Below, one piece after another: positions 20,401 to 28,700 of a DNA stretch of 41,656 nt; within the stretch, counting starts at the first letter, position 1, and each line of letters starts with the position of its first letter. The position numbers and the translations under genes were made by a program. The notes beneath the pieces are model-generated. The model made no database searches, had not been told where the DNA came from, and saw only the letters and a program-made list of their open reading frames with translations. The DNA comes from UBA7236 sp964638865 (GTDB lineage Bacteria > Bacteroidota > Bacteroidia > Chitinophagales > BACL12), in contig CAZXBG010000010.1 of NCBI GenBank assembly GCA_964638865.1, positions 1 to 41,656 on the forward strand. Reading direction: 5' to 3'.

Positions 20401-20549
20401 GTTTTGTTATCATGCAGGATGAGGTGGATATAGTTGCAACACAAATAAAAGATGTATATACCAAGATCAAGAACCTGGAGTTTAATACAGGTTGCGGAAA
20501 AGAGGACTGCGAATGGTGTAATTTTGTACGAGATATAAACAAACAATGA
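17442..20549 (+). CDS. UvrD-type helicase fused to PD-(D/E)XK (RecB/AddB-like) nuclease
   Basis: A 1035-residue single-chain helicase-nuclease for DNA end processing, repair or recombination. The N-terminal half is superfamily 1A: Walker A GPGTGKT (38-44), Walker B DEFQDTN, NYRSHQAIL, motif V HSAKGLEFEYV and motif VI YVAMTRAKQ. The C-terminal half is a RecB-family nuclease: SASALNSYLDCP, GTAVHYALRRLF, GVFDKMEF, then VVDYKTG with the Asp and Lys of the active site. One Cys in LDCP and three at the end (CGKEDCEWC) match the four-Cys 4Fe-4S staple of AddB-type nucleases. I chose the ATG at 17442; a GTG lies three codons earlier. The pyrophosphatase start overlaps the stop (ATGA). The domains are clear; whether it acts alone or with a partner is unknown. 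Confidence 0.93.
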   Translation: MQISDTYQKSYSTAYAQLNDQQRSAVDAIEGPVLVLAGPGTGKTQILAVRIGKILMEMDVLPDNILCLTYTEAGTVAMRKRLIQFIGPDAHRVNIYTFHAFCNDVIRANLDYFGKRELEPISELENVNLLENILEELPLNHSLKKLKGDLSNPVMRLNNLFKMMKDEDWDEKKISVAIDHYLNDLPNREEFIYKRANAKTGVKVGDVKQKDIDTAKEKMEKLRDAANLFPIYTKRMRDMGRYDYSDMIVWVVKAFQDTSVAGENMLRNYQERYQYFLVDEFQDTNGSQNEILNLLISYWDVPNVFAVGDDDQSIYEFQGARVKNILDFYQSYSSSIDVVVLTENYRSHQAILDASKVVIELNKVRLINKLEGLTKNLTSANPERKKISEPRILEFENTLQEQAGILMQVEKLKEDGVPLEEIAIIYFKHAQAENLIAAFEKRGVPYQVRKKINILHLPLIRQIINLLKYLSEEATNPHNAEHLLFEIMHYPFFKLHSHDIASISAWISSKRDATITWRRVISEPALLAQIKLKDHEAILNFEKKLTIWLQETHNLTLQILFEKILNESGLLNYILKGEQRIWTLEVITTFFDHIKSEGLRIPRITIKDFIETLDLMEVHDIKLEIQKSVTNNGGVNFITAHSAKGLEFEYVFLMGCTADKWEKSRGNNMNYALPDTLTFTDENNKEESQRRLFYVAMTRAKQHLFISYATHNTDGKEIEASQFVAELMSGTILTPEKIIIDMETLIQYKITELSETKPVYIDLFDKEYITKQLEHFVLSASALNSYLDCPLNFYFNKVVKVPGAKNDSMAFGTAVHYALRRLFERMKESEDKNFPTIEILRHDFAYDMHRNEDSFTEKQFKNRMDLGKQILTDYYGYYINNFGKTVLTEYPIRNVVMNDVPITGVFDKMEFNGDEVNVVDYKTGNIEYAKEKLRSPDEKNPNGGDYWRQIMFYKILLDAQKYKPWKMVSGEIDFLEKNEKKEFIKHRFVIMQDEVDIVATQIKDVYTKIKNLEFNTGCGKEDCEWCNFVRDINKQ

Positions 20550-21154
20550 TTAATAATTATACAGCACACCCATGGCACGGAATTTCTTCCGGACCCAATG
20601 TTCCGGAACTGGTTACGGCATTTATTGAAATAGTGCCTACAGATACAGTAAAATATGAAATTGACAAGGAAAGCGGATATCTGAAAATAGATCGCCCGCA
20701 AAAATATTCTAATGTTTTACCTTGTTTGTATGGGTTTATTCCGCGCACCTATTGTGGAAAATTGATAGGGGAATTTTGTGCATACAAAACCGGCAGAACA
20801 AATATTGTTGGTGATGGAGATCCTTTGGATATTTGTGTTTTTACAGAACGTAACATTTCTCATGGAAATATTATAATTCCTGCAATTCCAATCGGCGGAT
20901 TCAGAATGATAGACGGCGGACAAGCCGATGATAAAATAATTGCCGTTATGCAAAATGATGAGATATATTCGGGATGGGATGATGTAGATCATCTTCCCCA
21001 ATCATTAGTAGAGCGCTTAAAACATTATTTTCTTACCTACAAAGCAATGCCCGGAACTCCAAATAAGGCAGAGATAACTCATACCTATGGAAAGGCAGAA
21101 GCGCAGGAAATAATTGGCGTATCACTTGCTGATTATGGCAACCTCATAAAATAA
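20546..21154 (+). CDS. ppa: Inorganic pyrophosphatase, family I
   Basis: A 202-residue soluble cytoplasmic enzyme that hydrolyses pyrophosphate to two phosphates with Mg2+. It pulls biosynthetic reactions such as nucleotide-sugar formation. The family I signature is present: DGDPLD (Asp90, Asp92, Asp95), preceded by YGFIPRTYCG. ADDKIIAV (Asp128, Asp129, Lys130) follows, with the ligand-binding Asp123 in MIDGG just before it. KYEIDKESGYLKIDR at the N-terminus is also standard. The length is near that of typical bacterial enzymes (about 175-200). The start ATG overlaps the helicase stop as ATGA, which implies translational coupling. A glycogen synthase gene follows after 143 nt, with its own promoter-like sequence. 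Confidence 0.95.
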   Translation: MINNYTAHPWHGISSGPNVPELVTAFIEIVPTDTVKYEIDKESGYLKIDRPQKYSNVLPCLYGFIPRTYCGKLIGEFCAYKTGRTNIVGDGDPLDICVFTERNISHGNIIIPAIPIGGFRMIDGGQADDKIIAVMQNDEIYSGWDDVDHLPQSLVERLKHYFLTYKAMPGTPNKAEITHTYGKAEAQEIIGVSLADYGNLIK

Positions 21155-21177
21155 AATGCAAACAACTTCTGTTCCAC

Positions 21178-21208
21178 TTGCGAATAGTTTTGGAATATAT
21201 TATTTTTG
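21178..21208 (+). promoter_or_regulatory. Promoter for the glycogen synthase gene
   Basis: TTG at 21178-21180, a 20-nt spacer, then TATTTTTG at 21201-21208. Both elements and the spacing match the Bacteroidota housekeeping sigma consensus (TTTG/TTG, about 19-21 nt, TAnnTTTG). The leader to the ATG at 21298 is about 80 nt. Confidence 0.5.
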
Positions 21209-21297
21209 AAAATATTATATAGATATACCATTCAATTTTTTGCATTGCGTATATTAGTGTTTTCTTGAGATAAGCGATTGATTAAAAAAAGTAAAGT

Positions 21298-23115
21298 ATG
21301 TCCGACAAAACGAGTTTATATGCACCGCTGTTAGTGGAAACCGCCTGGGAAGTATGCAATCAGGTTGGTGGAATTTATACCGTGGTAAGAAGCAAGGTGC
21401 CAGAGATCATTGATAAATGGGGAGGGCAATACTGCATGATAGGTCCTTTGCTCCACGCAAAATTACCTGCTGAATTTGAAGAGGTTTTTGAGTACGACGA
21501 TGATTTTGGCAGAGCTGTTTTAGATATGCGCAAGTTGGGATTTGAATTACATTATGGCAGGTGGTTAACCGATGGAAAACCAAAGGTTGTATTAATATCA
21601 CCAATGCAGGTTTATGATAAACTGAAAGATATAAAAGCACAATTACTGCATGATTACAAAATAAATATTTATAACCCCGATGACCTTTTGCAACAGGTAA
21701 TTTGTTTTGGACATTTGGTAGCTGAATTTTTCACGGTGCTTGAAAAAAATGCAGAAGGAGGAAATATCATAGCACATTTCCATGAGTGGATGACCGGTAT
21801 GCCTATTTCGTATATAAAAAAGGAGCATCTTAAAATAAAAACAGTATTTACAACACATGCCACTTTATTGGGCAGATATATTGCTGGTAACGACCAGAAT
21901 TTTTATCGCAACCTAAGTAATTACGACTGGCTTCAAATGGCACAAAAATTTTATATCGAGGCGCAAACCCGAATGGAAAGAGCTGCTGCAAACGACTGTG
22001 ATATTTTTACTACAGTGAGCGAAATAACTGGCAAGGAATGTGAATTTTTATTGGGAAGAAAACCGGATATGATATTGCCGAACGGAATTAGCCTGCCGCG
22101 CTTTTTGGCTACTCATGAATTACAAAATCTCCACGGACAATTCAGAAATAAAATTGATGAATTTGTGATGTCACACTTTTTTCATTCTTATACTTTTGAT
22201 CTGGATAAAACAGTATATTTTTTTACTTCCGGACGATATGAATATCACAACAAAGGGTATGATCTCACATTAGAAGCATTGCGCAGATTAAATGAAAGAA
22301 TGAAAAAGGAGAACATGGATAAAACGGTTGTAATGTTCTTTATTACTAAACAACCTTTTGAAACAATTAATCCATTGGTATTGCATGCACGTGCAGCAAT
22401 GGATGATATACGTGCAACTTGTGAGGAAATGTTAAAACAAATTCGCGAAAAATTATTTAAAGCTGCTGCAACAAATATTGATCCCAATGTGCCTCAATTA
22501 AATGATTTTATAGATGATTATTGGAAATTTCGATACCGCAAACAAATACAAAGTTGGAAAAGCGATCTGTGGCCAATAGTGGTAACACACAATTTGAAAA
22601 ATGATGCGGGTGATGAGATATTAAATTATTTGCGCGAACACGATCTCATTAATAAACCGGCAGATAAAGTGAAAATGATATATCACCCTGATTTTGTTGC
22701 GGCCACATCTCCTTTATTCGGAATGGAATATCCGCAATTTGTAAGAGGATGTCATTTAGGGGTGTTTCCGAGTTATTATGAACCGTGGGGATATACTCCA
22801 TTGGAATGTGTTGCACGCGGAGTTCCTGCAGTAACAAGTGATCTCAGTGGATTCGGAAATTATTGTCTCACGAAATTTCGCAACCTCGACGACAGAGGAA
22901 TTTATATCGTAAAAAGAAAAAATAAAACCTTCGACGAAAGCGCGGAAGAATTAGCGGAGACCATGTATAATTTTGTTCAACTTACTCGCCGCGAAAGAAT
23001 TATTTTGCGCAACACAGTAGAGAGTTACGCCGAAAATTTCGCCTGGAGCAACCTTGCAGTTAATTATGAAAAAGCGTATCAAATGGCTTTGCAAGGAAAG
23101 GAGGAGATTTCGTGA
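21298..23115 (+). CDS. Glycogen synthase, GT3 (eukaryote-like) family
   Basis: A 605-residue cytoplasmic glycosyltransferase that extends alpha-1,4-glucan from a nucleotide-glucose donor. It belongs to GT3, the animal and fungal family, rather than the GT5 GlgA family of most bacteria. Seen: ETAWEVCNQVGGIYTVVRSK at the N-terminus, HFHEWMTG, TTHATLLGRY, YHPDFVAATSPLFGMEY, and VFPSYYEPWGYTPLE with the catalytic Glu pair at 495 and 503. An arginine cluster (Arg564, 565, 567, 571 in TRRERIILRN) sits where eukaryotic enzymes bind glucose-6-phosphate. The second half of that eukaryotic cluster is not kept. The gene ends just ahead of the scaffold gap. The family call is secure; donor (UDP- or ADP-glucose) and allostery are not shown. 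Confidence 0.94.
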   Translation: MSDKTSLYAPLLVETAWEVCNQVGGIYTVVRSKVPEIIDKWGGQYCMIGPLLHAKLPAEFEEVFEYDDDFGRAVLDMRKLGFELHYGRWLTDGKPKVVLISPMQVYDKLKDIKAQLLHDYKINIYNPDDLLQQVICFGHLVAEFFTVLEKNAEGGNIIAHFHEWMTGMPISYIKKEHLKIKTVFTTHATLLGRYIAGNDQNFYRNLSNYDWLQMAQKFYIEAQTRMERAAANDCDIFTTVSEITGKECEFLLGRKPDMILPNGISLPRFLATHELQNLHGQFRNKIDEFVMSHFFHSYTFDLDKTVYFFTSGRYEYHNKGYDLTLEALRRLNERMKKENMDKTVVMFFITKQPFETINPLVLHARAAMDDIRATCEEMLKQIREKLFKAAATNIDPNVPQLNDFIDDYWKFRYRKQIQSWKSDLWPIVVTHNLKNDAGDEILNYLREHDLINKPADKVKMIYHPDFVAATSPLFGMEYPQFVRGCHLGVFPSYYEPWGYTPLECVARGVPAVTSDLSGFGNYCLTKFRNLDDRGIYIVKRKNKTFDESAEELAETMYNFVQLTRRERIILRNTVESYAENFAWSNLAVNYEKAYQMALQGKEEIS

Positions 23116-23372
23116 ATCGTGATTCGTGATTAACTTATCATTGGAANNNNNNNNNNNNNNNNNNNNNNNNNNNNNNNNNNNNNNNNNNNNNNNNNNNNNN
23201 NNNNNNNNNNNNNNNNNNNNNNNNNNNNNNNNNNNNNNNNNNNNNNTGATTAACTTATCATTGGAAGTTTATGTTTTTGCTCGTAGAATAACTTTCCGGC
23301 CAACCGGGAGCAAACTCATTCCTCATAACTCATTCCTCATTTCGTGAGTCGTCACCTTCGTTATTGCGCATA
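23116..23372. other. Repeat-bearing intergenic region with a 100-N scaffold gap
   Basis: The N-run spans 23147-23246, exactly 100 bases. The same 20 bp abut it on both sides (23127-23146 and 23247-23266). To the left are short tandem GATTCGTG-type units; to the right, two copies of ACTCATTCCTCAT-like units (about 23310-23340). I see no gene here. A real repeat has probably broken the assembly, so the true length is unknown. Confidence 0.85.
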
Positions 23373-23405
23373 AAAAAAACTCGCTGAATTTCAACGAGTT
23401 TTTTT
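23373..23405. terminator. Strong bidirectional intrinsic terminator
   Basis: AAAAAAACTCG, an 11-nt loop, CGAGTTTTTTT: 11-bp perfect arms with A- and T-runs. It lies between the convergent glycogen synthase gene and the T9SS gene at 23445. Confidence 0.85.
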
Positions 23406-23444
23406 ATACGTGGATGGATTTTCACCAACCACTGAATTTTTTTA

Positions 23445-24212
23445 TTACAATTTAACAACATTACCCGAAGTAACAGCTTCACCTGCAACTACGCGGTAGA
23501 TATAACTACCTGCAGGAAGTGAAGTTACGTCAACAGTATAAGTTTGATTTCCAACTGCAGAAGTATTTGTATTTGTAATGGAAACTTGTTCTCCCATCAG
23601 GTTAAAAATGCTGATAGTAACATCACTTGCACTTTGCAAAGTGAAATTAAAGCTTGCATTTGTAGAAATCGGATTTGGAGAAACGTTAACAGCTCCTAAA
23701 CTGGAAGGAGTGTCGAAAATGCCAAGTACGATTGGATCTGATCCATCGCATTTAAAGCAACGATCCCAGCAATACTGTAACATAACATCAGTAGCAGGAA
23801 CAATTAAGTGACGGTTTACGTTACCGGCGCCATCATCTGTTCCACAGCCATCAGCACCTATGGTATTTGCTACATCTGTTCCTTCGTTGGTTCCCCAATT
23901 GTCATTTACAAATTTATACGGCTGATCTAATCCAACTGAAGCGTTCGGATAAGTAACTACTATACCCCAAACATTACCACCCATGTCTGTCAAGGCGCTA
24001 GAAGCATTTAGAGGATCCCAAGAAACCATTGGAGTAACTCCATTCATGGCACCTAAAGGAGCGAAGTCGCCACCAACTCTGATTCCGCCAGCACCAAGAA
24101 CATTGCCTGCAGCAAGATAATCTGTGATGTCAACCATGTAAGTTACGTTTACCTGAGCAGTCATTGCTGCAGTGATAAACAGAACTGAAAAGAAAGAGTA
24201 AATTTTTTTCAT
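23445..24212 (-). CDS. T9SS-exported protein with starch-binding-like module
   Basis: A 255-residue secreted protein. It has a clean signal peptide (MKKIYSFF...MTAQ). A module of about 150 residues follows: VTYMVDITDYL, RVGGDFAPL, DMGGNVWGI, YKFVNDNWG and a Cys-rich end (CWDRCFKC). This layout matches the carbohydrate-binding beta-sandwich modules common in Bacteroidota surface proteins. Residues 175-255 are a type A sorting domain: VSPNP, ISIFNLMGEQV, LPAGSYIYRV and a basic-poor end at VVKL. The product should be carried across the outer membrane by T9SS and be anchored or released. Glucan binding would fit the glycogen and GH13 genes nearby, but that is inference. Start ATG at 24212, with an AT-rich leader. 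Confidence 0.85.
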   Translation of the reverse strand: MKKIYSFFSVLFITAAMTAQVNVTYMVDITDYLAAGNVLGAGGIRVGGDFAPLGAMNGVTPMVSWDPLNASSALTDMGGNVWGIVVTYPNASVGLDQPYKFVNDNWGTNEGTDVANTIGADGCGTDDGAGNVNRHLIVPATDVMLQYCWDRCFKCDGSDPIVLGIFDTPSSLGAVNVSPNPISTNASFNFTLQSASDVTISIFNLMGEQVSITNTNTSAVGNQTYTVDVTSLPAGSYIYRVVAGEAVTSGNVVKL

Positions 24213-24327
24213 AATTAGTTTTTTAAAGCTTTAAAAATTAAATGTCCCCATAAAGTTAAAGATAATTTGAGAAATAAAGTTTAAATTTTTAACATAAATA
24301 TTTCTGTTGAGGGGTATTTTAAACACT

Positions 24328-25626
24328 TTAACCTTTTTTTAATTTATATAATAAATAAACACCTATTTCAAAGCCATGACTTGTGCCCGCTTCCGTACTC
24401 TTTTTATAATGTATTCCACCGTAAAACCGGCTGATACTTGCTTCGTTGGCGGCCCGTACAAAGGAGCCATATGATCTGGGTGGAAGGTCATAAACTGTTT
24501 CACTGGAATCAGTAAAAACAAAATTAGTTCCGAAATAGTATGTAAGGATAGTTGCACTGGCAGCCGATATTGTGCTATGTCCACTGGTGTATTCCGGGAA
24601 CGCAGGAGTTTGTAAAAAGGGTTTCCATTGTGTGTCTATGTATCTTCTAATATAGGATTCGGGTCTTATAACATTGCTGTTATATTTTTCTGCCCAGCAA
24701 GATATAAATGCATCGGCATTCGCTATACTAACTGTAGCATAAATTTGTGCTGCACGTACTTCATCCGTTTTGGTAAGCTCAATGGCGACACGTGCAATAT
24801 CTAACCAGTGACCCGCCGGCGACATTTTCTTTTCGGCATATTGCATATGGCCTATATATATGGTAGTTAAAGGATTATCATCCCAAAAAAGGACTATCAT
24901 TTTTTGTTCCTCTGTTAAATTTTTTCCGGTTTCATAAACTTCCAAAGCATTTTTAAAAAAAAGCGAATTGCTATCTGTGCTGAATGGTTCACAAGGTTGT
25001 GGTTTAAATTGTGTTGCAGAATCCAGGGCAAAAGTTCGCAGATTACCCCAATAGGGTTCTACGGCATCAGCATAATCAGGAAGAGTTGGTTGAAATGCGC
25101 TCTCCTGTTCTAAAAAGGTATATCTGGGAAGTGTTCTGCTTTCTTTATATCCATCCGTTGCAGCCCAAGCTATAATTTTTTCTGCAATCTGTAATCCGTA
25201 ATGTTCAGAATCTTTGTTGACCTGCTCCGATACTATAACAGAATATTTATTACGAAGCTCCATTATATAAAGCGGTATGGTTTCTTCCGAAAACAACATG
25301 TATTTTGAAGTGTAATACAGGGCATATACACCGGCCAATGGGAAGTTTATCTGTGAATTATTTTCCGGCAACGGCAATTCCGGAAATTGATTTAATCTGC
25401 CATAAAAAGATTGATAATTAGTATCACCCACCCGAATTGTTTCGAAAGCAGCAATTGTTGCATAAGCATAAATTCTACTCGCTGCCGGCGCAGAAAAAAC
25501 ATCATGTACTATTGCATTTGTTACATTTTTAACAGCAGTATTTAATAATTCTGATTGTGCTATTGCGTTATTGCTGCAATAGAAACACAAGGAGCAGGAA
25601 ATCAAAATTAATTTTAAATTCAGCAT
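24328..25626 (-). CDS. Vanadium-dependent haloperoxidase / PAP2-family enzyme
   Basis: A 432-residue exported enzyme. A signal peptide of about 24 residues ends at AIAQ. The oxyanion pocket shared by vanadium haloperoxidases and PAP2 acid phosphatases is complete: Lys314-x6-Arg321-Pro322, then Ser348-Gly349-His350 in PEYTSGHST, and Arg400-x5-His406 in SRFYGGIH. Family members either oxidise halides with H2O2 or hydrolyse phosphate esters; the pocket alone does not say which. The HxxxD Asp of phosphatases is not kept (HYKKS follows His406), which leans toward the haloperoxidase branch. It follows the FG-GAP/UnbV gene by 110 nt in the same direction, with a REP-like palindrome between them. Similar genes commonly sit near SusC/SusD genes in Bacteroidota. 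Confidence 0.88.
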   Translation of the reverse strand: MLNLKLILISCSLCFYCSNNAIAQSELLNTAVKNVTNAIVHDVFSAPAASRIYAYATIAAFETIRVGDTNYQSFYGRLNQFPELPLPENNSQINFPLAGVYALYYTSKYMLFSEETIPLYIMELRNKYSVIVSEQVNKDSEHYGLQIAEKIIAWAATDGYKESRTLPRYTFLEQESAFQPTLPDYADAVEPYWGNLRTFALDSATQFKPQPCEPFSTDSNSLFFKNALEVYETGKNLTEEQKMIVLFWDDNPLTTIYIGHMQYAEKKMSPAGHWLDIARVAIELTKTDEVRAAQIYATVSIANADAFISCWAEKYNSNVIRPESYIRRYIDTQWKPFLQTPAFPEYTSGHSTISAASATILTYYFGTNFVFTDSSETVYDLPPRSYGSFVRAANEASISRFYGGIHYKKSTEAGTSHGFEIGVYLLYKLKKG

Positions 25627-25698
25627 ATTAAATTTTATATTTCATAACTATATTTTGAGTGATATCTTCCTTTCTTCATTATTCTTTTTCTTCGCTAA

Positions 25699-25729
25699 GA
25701 CCTCACAGGTTTCGGAAACCTGTGAGGTC
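25699..25729. repeat. REP-like 31-bp palindrome, copy 1
   Basis: GACCTCACAGGTTTC, one base, GAAACCTGTGAGGTC: two perfect 15-nt arms. A near-identical element is at 38811-38839. It lies 8 nt downstream of the FG-GAP/UnbV stop (25737) in a tandem pair, so it could modulate expression of the haloperoxidase gene. The shape and intergenic position resemble REP elements. Confidence 0.75.
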
Positions 25730-25736
25730 GAGGCTT

Positions 25737-28700
25737 TCATTCTTTCATTAATAATACCTGCGCTTCTCCTTTATTTTTTACAATAATAATATATTTTTTA
25801 CCTGCTATTTTAACCAATTGCATATTTTTAGTTTCGCCGGGAATATTCAATCCACTTTCTGAATTGGGAATTGTAATAAAATTTCCTTTGCCATCACCCT
25901 GCAATAAGAGGCCAAAACCTGCATCCATTCTGCCGAGCTCAGGCCTTAAACCATAATCGTTTCCGGCTACAATAACATCCAAATTGCTATCTGCATTAAA
26001 GTCGTGAATTACACAGGTGTTTATCGGAAACCATTGTGCTTCCACAGGTAAATTTTTGAGGTTGAATTTTTCGTTTTTTGAATTTTCTAAATATACCGAT
26101 TCAAATATTTCTGTTTTTAGTAGTGAAATGGTATCAAAATCAACGTCCGGAAAAATAGTCTCCATTGTTGCATTTGCATAATCTTTATAATAAACATATT
26201 TTTTCTTTAGAATATTTAATTGATCCAGTAAATCATCACGCGATGCAAAAGGATGAGAAATACTGTCGCTGTAATAATAATTTAAGATGGGATCTATACT
26301 TCCATTCTTATCAAAGTCGTAAGCATATAATGTTGACGGTTTCGATACACTTGCTTTTATCTGATTATTGGTTCCGCGATTGCCAACAATAAGGTCTTGA
26401 TCACCATCTCGGTCAAAATCAGCTGCAGAAATACAGTTCCACCATCCGGTAGAATTTTTTAATCCGAATTGTTCCGTTGCATCCTTAAATTTCCCATTAA
26501 CATTTATAAAAATGCGAATGGGCATCCAGTCGCCAACTACCACCAGGTCGATGTTTGAGTCGTTATTTACATCCACCCAAAGGGCATCATTTACCATGCC
26601 TGCATGAAGCAGCTCAGGGCAAATGTTTTCTGTTATATCAACAAAAACACCAGCATTGTTTTCCAGAATTGCGCTCGGCGGCGACAATGGAAATTTACCC
26701 GGAATTAATTTCCCCCCAACAAAAAGATCTTCGTCTCCATCCTTATCATAATCATAAGCCTTAACACATGATTTGCTGTTGTAATTTTTATTGATAGTAT
26801 CATTTGATAATATCAAATTTCCGTTTCCATTATTAATATATAACCTATTTCTGTAATACTTCGAATTTGGTGCATATTCATTTCCACCACTTACAACATA
26901 AAGATCATTATCGTTATCATTATCTGCATCAAAAAATATGGCATCTATATCTTCATATGCAGTATCATTTTCAATAAAACTATTTTTTAGTGGGATAAAT
27001 CCACCTCCCTCATCCCCCAAAAATATTTTTCCTTTTATATTTTTTGAACCACCAATATACAAGTCGGGAATTTTGTCGCCATTAATATCACCCACGGCAA
27101 GTGGAGGGCCTTCTTCTGATAATTTATAAGGTAAAAGTGGTTCGCGTTTAAAATCAATATATTTTTCTTCGATGTGTTTAAATAATAATGTTTCTTTTGT
27201 GATATCGGTAAATAAATTATTTGTAGGTGCTTTAATAATTGACAGTTTTATCGCATTTTTATGTTCAGCAATAATTTTTTTGTTCACGGCTATATTTTCT
27301 AAATCAAGGGTGCTTCCATCAGGAAATACAATATTTATATTTACAGTATCCAGATCTCCTAAACCAAAATGTAATACGGGATCAACGGTGGATTCATATC
27401 CCCTTGAAGGCATTAATTCGCGGGTAAAATGTTTATTCCCCCAATAAACGTCAACCCTTGTTCCTATTGCATTTGTATTATTTGCATACCCCATTATTGC
27501 CACCTGTAAATAATGATTATTTTGTAAGGTATTTGTTTCATTTCGGTAAATAAAAGCCTCATCATTTATATTATTTACAACAATATCAAGATCTCCATCC
27601 AGATCAAAATCACCATAGGCAGCACCGTTAGAAAAGGAGGGCGTTTCGAATCCCCATTCTACGGTTTTATTTTCAAATTGTAATGATGCAATCCCTTTAT
27701 AAATATAATTCGAAATTTTTACGGAGGGCATTTTTTCTACTAATTCCAACGTATTTACTTTTTTGCCTTCTGCAAATGCTTTTTTTTCTTCTGCTGCAAA
27801 AGTGTATTTCATAAAATCCATATCTGTAAAATCGCGGCGATACCCGTTTGTAATAAAAAGATCCTGAAATCCATCATTATCAAAATCGGCAAATAGTGGA
27901 GCCCAGCTCCAGTCAGTAGCGGCTATACCTGCATAATTTGCAATCTCAGAAAAAGTATTATCGCCATTATTTATTTGTAAAGTATTTTGCATCACCTGAT
28001 GGCCATACCCATAGTCAACAGATAACTGATACCTATCATATCGCGTAGGACCTTGCAATATTTTTTGCCGATAATTATCTTCCGGTAACATATCAACAAC
28101 AAAAAGATCGAGAAAACCATCGTTATTGATATCAGCCATATCGCAACCCATTGAAAAATTGGAAGTATGACCAAAAGCTGTATTTGTAACTTCAGAAAAT
28201 TTGCCATATCCATTGTTGAGATATAAAAAATCTATTTCATTATAATCGTTGGTGACAAATATATCAGGAGCGTTATCATTATTAATATCTCCAACCATAA
28301 CACCTAATCCAAAATTTATAACACTTCCTTTTATGACTGCTTCTGCACTTACATCTTTATAAAATCCATTGTCGTTGCGAAATAATTTATTTCCAGCATA
28401 GGGGTCGCGTTTATTTCTGATCTCTTGTAATGAAAATTCTTTTACCTGGGTAACTGCATGATTTAATAAAAACATATCCAGATCGCCATCCTTATCCATG
28501 TCGAAGAAGCTAGCTTGTGTGCTGAACGAAGAATCGTTTAGTGCAAAGTCCATTGCTTTTTCAGTAAAGGTGAGGTCGCCATTATTAATATATAAAACAT
28601 TAACTCTGTCAGCGTTAGAATATGGTCCTGACCGACAGACATAGATATCCATCCATCCATCAGCATTTATATCTGCCATTGATACACCGGTACTCCATCC

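Noticed and set aside
20297..20701. A 134-codon antisense frame over the helicase/pyrophosphatase junction
   Set aside because: It overlaps two secure genes and has no recognisable features.
23126..23347. A 73-codon frame across the scaffold gap
   Set aside because: Most of it is the N-run, and the rest is intergenic repeat sequence.
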